Shown piece after piece: positions 7,185-12,337 of a stretch of DNA of 12,337 nucleotides; position 1 is the stretch's first letter, and the number at the start of each line of letters is the position of its first letter. Source of the stretch: Acidobacteriota bacterium. GTDB lineage: Bacteria > Acidobacteriota > UBA890 > WLXD01. The stretch is taken from positions 1-12,337 of the forward strand of contig JACZXM010000036.1 in NCBI GenBank assembly GCA_022571615.1, in the 5' to 3' direction. The notes below the pieces were generated by a model. That model was not told where the DNA came from. It saw nothing but the letters and a program-made list of their open reading frames with translations, and did not search any database. A program made the translations under genes and the position numbers.

Positions 7185-8389
7185 CGCGCCGCTCTCCCGG
7201 TGTCCGTCGGCCCGGCCCCGTCGCCGGCGACCCGAACCCGCATGCCGTCGGTAACCACGTCGAGACTCGACAGACACACGCGCTCACCATTCTCGAGTCC
7301 ACCGTCGACGATGATCTCCTGACGCGTCGCGCGGAGCACGCTGACGTCGCGGAACCAGAGCCTCTCTTGCGCGTCGATGACCAGCAGACGCCCATCGGCG
7401 CGGAGCGCCGCCCGCGGGATGACGGCGACATTCTTGACCGTGATACCGTCGATCTCGGCACGCACGTACATGCCTACTGCCAGCGGTGGGCGGGCTGGAT
7501 CGGGGCCGCGGCCGTATGGATTGGCGACCTGGGCCACTGCATGGACCATTCGGCTCGCCGGGTCGATCTCCCCTTCGGTGCGGACAATCCGGCCGTACCA
7601 TTCCCAGGTGCGGCCCGCGAAGTCCGCCACCAGTCGCACCCGCGGTCCGGGACGGGCTCGCTCGCCACGATAAACGAGAGGTAGATCGAGGTACGCCAGG
7701 TCCTCATCCGGCAGCGGCAGCCGGATCTCGGCGGTGTCGATGGAGTAGATCGTGCCCATGTCGTCTCCCGGTCGGACGTACTGACCGATATCGACGATCT
7801 TGGATCGAACGCGCCCGGCGTAAGGGGCTCGGATCTCGGTGCGCTCCAGATCGCGCTCCGTCTTCCGCAGATTCGCCTGGGCTGCTTGCACGCCGGCGCG
7901 GGCGTTGGCGAGCTGGGGTAGGTGAAGCGTCAGCGCGGTCGCCTCGCCGGTGCCCAGATCCTCCCACTCCTGGCGCGCCAGCTCGGCCTCGGTTTCCTCC
8001 TGTGCCAGGCGCAGGTGGGCAGCGGCAACCTCGGAGCGAGCACGTACGACGGCCCGCTGGTGGTCGAAGGAGTCGACACGAAGCAGCGGCTCATCGGCCT
8101 CGAAGAACCCGCCCGACACGAAGTTCGGGGACACCCAGACCACGCGTCCGGACACCTCCGGTACGATCCGGCTCTCGGTCCGCGGGGCGACGGTTCCCTG
8201 GCTCTGGACCGTAAGCTGGACATCAACCAGGGCCACCAACTGCGCCCGTACCACCGGCAATGGGACCTCGGGCCGGCGAGTGTCGGGAACCGGCCGCATC
8301 GCGGCCAGGCGGGCGGCGCTCACTGCGGCGACGGCCACCACCAGGATCGGTAGCACGATCTTGAGCAATGTGACGAGCTTGGAGTTCAT
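7181..8389 (-). CDS. RND efflux periplasmic adaptor (HlyD/MFP family)
   Basis: Predicted 402-residue membrane-fusion protein linking the pump to the outer-membrane channel. A single N-terminal hydrophobic segment (about residues 10-30, LKIVLPILVVAVAAVSAARL) anchors it in the inner membrane and no lipobox is seen. The biotinyl-lipoyl domain is split as usual: RIVPEVSGRVVWVSPNFV (about 72-90) and IRAPYAGRVRSKIVDIGQYV (about 187-206). Between them lies the alpha-helical hairpin (about 105-185) rich in A, E, R and Q, with EWEDLGTGEATALTLHLPQL, typical of adaptors paired with this pump type. A beta-barrel domain follows (about 210-320), then a membrane-proximal domain (VAVIPRAALRADGRLLVID). Both ends overlap neighbours by four bases (ATGA). 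GGAGA lies eight bases before the ATG. Role is well supported; substrate is not known. Confidence 0.94.
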   Translation of the reverse strand: MNSKLVTLLKIVLPILVVAVAAVSAARLAAMRPVPDTRRPEVPLPVVRAQLVALVDVQLTVQSQGTVAPRTESRIVPEVSGRVVWVSPNFVSGGFFEADEPLLRVDSFDHQRAVVRARSEVAAAHLRLAQEETEAELARQEWEDLGTGEATALTLHLPQLANARAGVQAAQANLRKTERDLERTEIRAPYAGRVRSKIVDIGQYVRPGDDMGTIYSIDTAEIRLPLPDEDLAYLDLPLVYRGERARPGPRVRLVADFAGRTWEWYGRIVRTEGEIDPASRMVHAVAQVANPYGRGPDPARPPLAVGMYVRAEIDGITVKNVAVIPRAALRADGRLLVIDAQERLWFRDVSVLRATRQEIIVDGGLENGERVCLSSLDVVTDGMRVRVAGDGAGPTDTGRAAR

Positions 8390-9852
8390 CGTGAGCTCTC
8401 CGGGAGGGAGGCCACGGGGACGGGCTCTGCGGGTCGGGCAACAACGCGGTGCCCGTCGAATCCACCGCCCAGGGCGAGGTACAAATCCACGCGGTTGTCC
8501 AGACGCTCACGACGCCCGGCGATATGCGCGCTCTGAGCTTCGAAATAGCGTCGCTGCGCCTCCAACACCGTGATGTAGTCGGTAAGCCCGGAGCGGTAGC
8601 GCTCCTCGGCCTGGCTTTGGGCTGCCAGCGACTGACGTGACGCTTCGCCGAGGTGGTCGACTCGATCGGCCAGGAGCTTCTCGGCCACCAGTGCGAATTC
8701 GACCTCGGCATAGGCTCGAAGCGCCGTGCCGACGTAGAGGAATAGGTTCTCGTCGATTCCGGCCTGCGCCAAATCGACGCCGGCGCGCAGCCGCCCGCCC
8801 TGAAACAACGGGGCTGTGAGGTTCCCGAGCAAGCTCCAGATGGAGAAATTACCCTTGACCAGGTCCTCGAGCTGGTTGCTCGAGGTGCCGCCCGAGGCGG
8901 TAAGGCTCAGGCGCGGGTACAGCGAGGCGCGGGCAATCCGGAAGCGCTGGTCGGCTGCCACCAGGCGGCGCTCGGCGGCGGTCAGATCGGGACGTCGCGA
9001 CACCAGATCAGCCGGCAAGCCGGAAGGAATCGGGGCCGGGGTTTCGATCAGCTGTTCGGGAATCTGGAGGTCGCGGCCCGGGTAGCGACCGACCAGGACT
9101 TCGAGCTGTCGAGCGGTCAAGTCGAGCTGGCGGTGGCGGGTATCGAGGCTCGCCTCGGCGGTCGCAAGCTGTGAAAGGGCCAGGCGCAGGTCGAGCGACG
9201 GCCGGATGCCGCGCTCGAAGCGCCGCCGAACCTGGGCGGCGGAACGGTCGAAGCTGTCGACCATCTGCTCGGCCAGCAACACCTGTTGCCGCGCCTCCGC
9301 GAGTGCGAACCATGCCTTGGCGGTCTGCGCCGCGATCGACAACCGCACCGCGGCCAGGTCGGCGCGCGAAGCCTGGTAGTTCGCCAGTCCCTCCCGCGCC
9401 TGGGCGCTGAGACGACCCCACAGGTCGATCTCCCAAGACAGCTCCAACGACACGCCATAATTGGTCGACGTAGTGGTCAGCACCCGGTCTTCACCCCCGG
9501 GGATCGGGAAGCCGACGAAGTTCTGCTTGCGGCGACTACCAGCGATGCCGAGGCCGAGCTGCGGCTTCAGATCGGCGCCGGCGATGCGCGCCGCGGCCTG
9601 GGCTTGCTGGAGCCTGGCGGCGGCGACGAGCAGGTCGGTGTTGTGCTCCAGGGCCTGCTCGACGATCGCTTCCAAACCGGGGTCGCCGAAGTCCCGCCAC
9701 CAGTGCTCGGAGACGATTCCTGTGTCGGTCTTGGCGGCGCCTGCCGTCCACGTCTCCGGGATCTCGAGTTTCGTTTCGGGGCGGGTAGCGGGCGGTGCCG
9801 CAACGCACGCGACGGTTCCGATCAGAAGCGCTAGGACAGCTACTCGTCTCAT
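8386..9852 (-). CDS. Outer-membrane efflux channel, NodT/TolC family lipoprotein
   Basis: Predicted 488 residues; trimeric outer-membrane factor forming the exit duct of the tripartite pump. The N-terminus MRRVAVLALLIGTVAC looks like a lipoprotein signal with acylated cysteine at residue 16, although threonine rather than leucine lies at -3. Two internally repeated OEP domains follow. Family signatures include WWRDFGDPGLEAIVEQAL (about residue 50), SWEIDLWGRLSAQAREGLA, RRPDLTAAERRLVAADQRF with the ARASLYPRLSLTASGG strand, APLFQGGRLRAGVDLAQA, and YRSGLTDYITVLEAQRRYFEAQ near the C-terminus. The frame continues upstream to 10023, but that part is antisense-like, lies within the regulator gene and lacks a signal sequence, so ATG 9850-9852 is preferred. 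It overlaps the regulator stop (ATGA, 9849-9852) and the adaptor start (ATGA, 8386-8389). Confidence 0.93.
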   Translation of the reverse strand: MRRVAVLALLIGTVACVAAPPATRPETKLEIPETWTAGAAKTDTGIVSEHWWRDFGDPGLEAIVEQALEHNTDLLVAAARLQQAQAAARIAGADLKPQLGLGIAGSRRKQNFVGFPIPGGEDRVLTTTSTNYGVSLELSWEIDLWGRLSAQAREGLANYQASRADLAAVRLSIAAQTAKAWFALAEARQQVLLAEQMVDSFDRSAAQVRRRFERGIRPSLDLRLALSQLATAEASLDTRHRQLDLTARQLEVLVGRYPGRDLQIPEQLIETPAPIPSGLPADLVSRRPDLTAAERRLVAADQRFRIARASLYPRLSLTASGGTSSNQLEDLVKGNFSIWSLLGNLTAPLFQGGRLRAGVDLAQAGIDENLFLYVGTALRAYAEVEFALVAEKLLADRVDHLGEASRQSLAAQSQAEERYRSGLTDYITVLEAQRRYFEAQSAHIAGRRERLDNRVDLYLALGGGFDGHRVVARPAEPVPVASLPESSR

Positions 9853-10532
9853 CGGTCGGTCCCCGAGGAGGTGGCCGCCGCCACGGCTGGCGACGACGGG
9901 GGGAAGATGGGTTGGCATTCCGGGGCTCTCATGCCCGCCATCGCGAAGCTGAGGATGGACTGGAGGACAACATCGCTCTCCGGCCGGCCGGTCGGCTGCA
10001 GGCAGCAGAAAGCGCGACCCCACGCCATGGTGTGGGCCATTGCGGCGATCACATGGTGCATGCGGCGGGTGAGCTCGTCGGTCGACAAATGCGGCAGCGC
10101 CTGATGGAAGGCCGACTGGAAGCGGATCCTGACGAGCTCGAATTGCTTGATGAAGGTCTCGCCGGCCGGCCGGATGGGAGCCGCGTAGATGCGCCCGACC
10201 AATTGTTGAAAATGGCGGCCGCCCTCACCCCACTCGTACATGCGCCGGAACGGTGGTGCGAGGAAGGCCCAGAGGATCTTGGAGAGCTCCACCGGGTTGT
10301 CTCCGGCCTCGCTCTCGAAGGCGTCGAGCATTTCCAGTCGCTCCCGATTGAGCGGCCGTAAGCGGCGGTCGAACACCGCCTCGAGCAATGCCTCCTTGGA
10401 ACCGAAGTGGTAGTTCACCGAGGCCAGGTTGGCCTCGGCCAGCGCGGTGATATCGCGCAGCGAGGTGGCGGCGAATCCGTTCTCCGCAAACAGCTGCTCG
10501 GCCGCGTCCAGGAGTCTTTGCTTGGTGCTCAT
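9849..10532 (-). CDS. TetR-family transcriptional regulator of the efflux operon
   Basis: Predicted 227 residues. The N-terminal DNA-binding domain is textbook TetR: RLLDAAEQLFAENGFAATSL, then DITALAEANLASVNYHFGSK with recognition helix ending in YHFGSKEALLEAVF (about residues 6-55). The remaining helical domain (about 75-205) would form the ligand pocket and dimer interface; it is not conserved enough to name a ligand. The C-terminal tail after about 205 is proline-, alanine- and serine-rich and probably disordered. It is the first gene of the operon, and its stop overlaps the channel gene's start, so regulator and pump are transcribed together. A strong dyad at 10568-10587, 36 bases above the ATG, would suit autorepression. 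The ribosome-binding site is weak (GAG ahead of CCACC-ATG), which would keep regulator levels low. Confidence 0.93.
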   Translation of the reverse strand: MSTKQRLLDAAEQLFAENGFAATSLRDITALAEANLASVNYHFGSKEALLEAVFDRRLRPLNRERLEMLDAFESEAGDNPVELSKILWAFLAPPFRRMYEWGEGGRHFQQLVGRIYAAPIRPAGETFIKQFELVRIRFQSAFHQALPHLSTDELTRRMHHVIAAMAHTMAWGRAFCCLQPTGRPESDVVLQSILSFAMAGMRAPECQPIFPPSSPAVAAATSSGTDR

Positions 10533-10550
10533 GGTGGCTCGTTAGTCGAG

Positions 10551-10579
10551 ATAATAACTCAAACGTTCGTATGAATCAT
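10551..10579 (-). promoter_or_regulatory. Candidate promoter of the tetR-efflux operon
   Basis: On the minus strand TATTAT (10556-10551) makes a good -10 element, 18 bases from the tetR ATG. A 17-base spacer leads to ATGATT (10579-10574), a poor -35 element. That weak -35 lies inside the palindromic operator candidate, so a bound regulator would block polymerase. The assignment rests on position and composition only. Confidence 0.4.
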
Positions 10580-10587
10580 ACGTATGA
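10568..10587. promoter_or_regulatory. Overlapping palindromes, candidate TetR operator
   Basis: CGTATGA-A-TCATACG (10568-10582) is a perfect 7+1+7 palindrome, and TCATACGTATGA (10576-10587) is a perfect 12-base palindrome sharing its right half. The result is three half-sites in alternating orientation in 20 bases, in an AT-rich patch unlike the surrounding sequence. It lies 36 bases upstream of the tetR start and over its predicted -35 element, the usual place for an autoregulatory TetR operator. An outer inverted pair, TCGAGA (10548-10553) and TCTCGA (10593-10598), flanks it. Confidence 0.6.
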
Positions 10588-10835
10588 AATAGTCTCGATG
10601 CAAGCTCTTGTTGGAGGAAGCGGAGGGAACGCAGCAGGGGAAGAGTCATCCTCTTCTGGAGGTCGGGGCTCTGGCTCACCCTCCTGAGCCCGGGTCGCTG
10701 TGGCGCCTGGATCCACGCGCCGTACGTGGTTGTGGACTGGAGTACCAAGCCCCGCACTGGTACCGGGACGGCTCATGCATCCAGCCAAGGTGAGGGTGCG
10801 AGCGTTCAGGAATCCGCTACAATAGGACGCTCGTC
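10588..10835. other. Intergenic region between efflux operon and tRNA-like gene
   Basis: I see no convincing gene here; the short open frames on both strands are proline- and arginine-rich and lack ribosome-binding sites. It contains small hairpins: GAAGAG-TCATC-CTCTTC (10640-10656) and GTACCA/TGGTAC (10742-10763). TACAAT (10818-10823), thirteen bases before the tRNA-like sequence, is a good -10 element for it, but no matching -35 hexamer is seen. Confidence 0.4.
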
Positions 10836-10911
10836 GGGGCTGTAGCTCAGCCGGGAGAGCGTGTGACCGGCAGTCACGAGGTCAGGGGTTCGAGCCCTCC
10901 CCTCAGCTCCA
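10836..10911 (+). tRNA. tRNA-Ala (GGC)-like gene with irregular anticodon and T loops
   Basis: The acceptor stem GGGGCTG pairs with CAGCTCC (one G-U pair), followed by discriminator A. The D arm is GCTC/GAGC with a GG-containing loop. The anticodon stem TGTGA/TCACG carries loop CCGGCAG with anticodon GGC (alanine). The variable loop is AGGTC and the T stem is AGGGG/CCCCT. Two things are wrong. Position 33, almost always U, is C. The T loop TTCGAGCCCT has 10 bases rather than 7, giving 76 bases where the usual tRNA-Ala without CCA has 73. CCA is not encoded. It may be a decayed copy, a variant that still folds, or carry a local sequence error. A TACAAT -10 element lies upstream. Confidence 0.65.
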
Positions 10912-10997
10912 CTGATTCTCCCCTGAGGTAGCTGTCGGCCTGCGGCAAGCCGTACCCCACGGTCCGGAGCCGGGAACGCGCGGCTGGGGCACTTCCT

Positions 10998-12337
10998 ATG
11001 GTCCATATCGGTCTCAGCCTGCGGGTCAGCCTGTCGTTCTTGCTCGTGGTTGGGGGCTGGCCGCTGCAACCCGCTCCGGGGGTCGCTTCGCTCCAGGGAC
11101 CGACCGATGCGGCTTCCTCTGGTGCCGTGCGTTTCGCCGACGCCACCGCCTGGGCCGGGCTGGAGTTCGAGCACGTCCACGGCGGCACCGGTAAGAAGTA
11201 CCTGGTCGAGACCATGGGATCGGGTCTGGCGCTGGTGGACCTGGACGTCGATGGCTGGGTCGACGCCTACCTCGTGCAACAGGGCACGACTCCAGAGACG
11301 GCCGGCGACGGGCCGTTCGTGAACCAGTTGTTCCGCAATCGGGGCGACGGCACGTTTGAAGACGTGACCGCATCGACGCGCGTGGGCGATCCCGGTTACG
11401 GCAGCGGTGTGGCGGTGGCCGACTACGATCGTGACGGCGACGTCGACATCTACGTGACGAACTACGGTCGAAACGCGCTCTATCGCAACAATGGCGACGG
11501 AACGTTTACCGACGTGACCGAAGCCGCCGGTGTCGGCGATACCGGCTACTCGATGAGCGCCGCTTTCGTGGACTATGACGCGGACGGCAACCTGGACCTC
11601 TACGTTTGCAACTACCTCGACTGGACCCCGCAGATCGAGCGGCTGTGTCGGGCACCGAGCGGCGTGCGCGACTACTGCAGTCCGATGGTGTACCATCGTC
11701 CCCAGGCCGATACCCTCTATCACAACAACGGCGACGGAACATTCACCGACGTCAGCGCTCGCGCCGGCATTGGGGCGACGGCGGCGACCGGGCTCGGCGT
11801 GACGTGGGCCGATTTCAGCGGTGACGGGCGGGTCGACATCTACGTGGCCAACGATCTGATGCGCAACAACCTCTGGATCAACAACGGCGACGGCACGTTC
11901 ACCGACGATGCGATGGCCCGTGCCTGCGCCCTCAACGAAACCGGTCAAGCCGAAGCCGGCATGGGCGTGGCTACCGAGGACGTCGACGACGACGGTGACT
12001 GGGATCTGTTCATGGTTCACCTCGACGGCCAGACCAATACGTTCTATCAGAACGCCGGCGGGTACTTTCAGGACGTGACGAATCGATTGCGGCTCGGCGT
12101 GCCCAGCCAGCCGTTTACCGGGTTCGGCACGGGGCTGTTCGACTACGATTGCGATGGCGAATTTGACATCTTCGTTGCCAACGGTGGCGTGCGCATCAGC
12201 CAGCGTCCGGGCACCCACCCCTACGCGCAGCGCAACCAACTGTTCCACGGCCAAAGCGACGGTACGTTTGCCGAAGTCGTGGCCGAGGCGGGTCCGGCTC
12301 TGGGCCTGCTCGAGATCAGCCGGGGGGCGGCGTTTGG
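10998..12337 (+). CDS. Secreted FG-GAP/VCBS repeat protein, CRTAC1-like (3' end beyond window)
   Basis: An open frame of 446 codons runs off the right edge. The N-terminus (RVSLSFLLVVGGWPL, then PGVAS) looks like a signal peptide, so the product should be exported. The mature part opens with VRFADATAWAGLEFEHVHG and KYLVETMGSGLALVDLDVDG, the usual start of CRTAC1-type proteins. A beta-propeller of FG-GAP repeats follows. Six calcium-binding loops of the D-x-D-x-DG-x-x-D kind are visible (DLDVDGWVD, DYDRDGDVD, DYDADGNLD, DFSGDGRVD, DVDDDGDWD, DYDCDGEFD), alternating with NNGDGTFTDV blades. The family often ends in an ASPIC/UnbV domain, which would lie outside the window. ATG 10998 is the only reasonable start after the in-frame TAG at 10929; the ribosome-binding site is weak. 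Role is unknown: adhesion, matrix or carbohydrate binding are possible by family. A long minus-strand frame over the same region is a shadow. Confidence 0.88.
   Translation, partial: MVHIGLSLRVSLSFLLVVGGWPLQPAPGVASLQGPTDAASSGAVRFADATAWAGLEFEHVHGGTGKKYLVETMGSGLALVDLDVDGWVDAYLVQQGTTPETAGDGPFVNQLFRNRGDGTFEDVTASTRVGDPGYGSGVAVADYDRDGDVDIYVTNYGRNALYRNNGDGTFTDVTEAAGVGDTGYSMSAAFVDYDADGNLDLYVCNYLDWTPQIERLCRAPSGVRDYCSPMVYHRPQADTLYHNNGDGTFTDVSARAGIGATAATGLGVTWADFSGDGRVDIYVANDLMRNNLWINNGDGTFTDDAMARACALNETGQAEAGMGVATEDVDDDGDWDLFMVHLDGQTNTFYQNAGGYFQDVTNRLRLGVPSQPFTGFGTGLFDYDCDGEFDIFVANGGVRISQRPGTHPYAQRNQLFHGQSDGTFAEVVAEAGPALGLLEISRGAAF

Noticed and set aside
10542..10793. Short overlapping open frames (about 60-71 codons) in the gap upstream of tetR
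   Set aside because: They occur on both strands at once, lack ribosome-binding sites, and the minus-strand ones run into or over the operator and promoter of the efflux operon.
10806..12254. Minus-strand open frame of 482 codons
   Set aside because: It is antisense to the FG-GAP protein, whose repeats are unmistakable on the plus strand. The valine/histidine/glycine-rich product reflects the complement of GAC/GTC/ACG codons, and it also runs through the tRNA-like gene.
1..12337. CRISPR array, insertion sequence, integrase or phage genes
   Set aside because: No regularly spaced direct repeats and no transposase, integrase or phage protein motifs were found on either strand; the only repeats are the palindromic intergenic family and the internal FG-GAP repeats.

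Overview
The window is a high-GC, densely coded stretch from a Gram-negative bacterium. It encodes an outer-membrane efflux channel, a periplasmic adaptor and an RND pump, so the cell must have two membranes. The FG-GAP/CRTAC1-type secreted protein at the right end, together with the general style of the genes, would suit Acidobacteriota, Myxococcota or a similar environmental lineage. I cannot fix the phylum from sequence alone.

Layout: (1) At 1-552 two gene pieces meet head to head: a minus-strand fragment resembling haem-copper oxidase subunit I, running off the left edge, and a plus-strand beta-rich hypothetical protein that looks 5'-truncated. (2) At 605-2640 (minus) there is a two-gene unit: a small integral membrane protein whose TGA overlaps the ATG of a sodium:solute symporter. 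(3) At 2948-3925 (plus) there is a stand-alone PLP enzyme of the cysteine synthase/cystathionine beta-synthase core family. (4) At 3975-10532 (minus) there is a complete four-gene tripartite efflux operon, TetR regulator - NodT/TolC-type channel - HlyD-type adaptor - RND pump. Each of its three junctions is the same 4-base ATGA overlap, and a palindromic operator candidate lies just upstream of the regulator. (5) At 10836-10911 there is a tRNA-Ala(GGC)-like gene with two defects. (6) From 10998 to the right edge (plus) there is the N-terminal part of a secreted FG-GAP/VCBS repeat protein of the CRTAC1 type.

How the genes work together: the TetR protein probably represses its own operon, and ligand release would co-induce channel, adaptor and pump. 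The small membrane protein and the symporter are translationally coupled and probably act as a pair. The other genes are not obviously connected.

The least ordinary features are a dispersed palindromic repeat (three copies at 549-586, 2688-2718 and 3921-3958; two of them sit in convergent gene gaps and supply the TAG stop codon of the upstream gene), the broken-gene junction near position 190, and the irregular tRNA. I found no clear sign of a wholly new multi-gene system. There is no CRISPR array, transposase, integrase or phage gene in the window.
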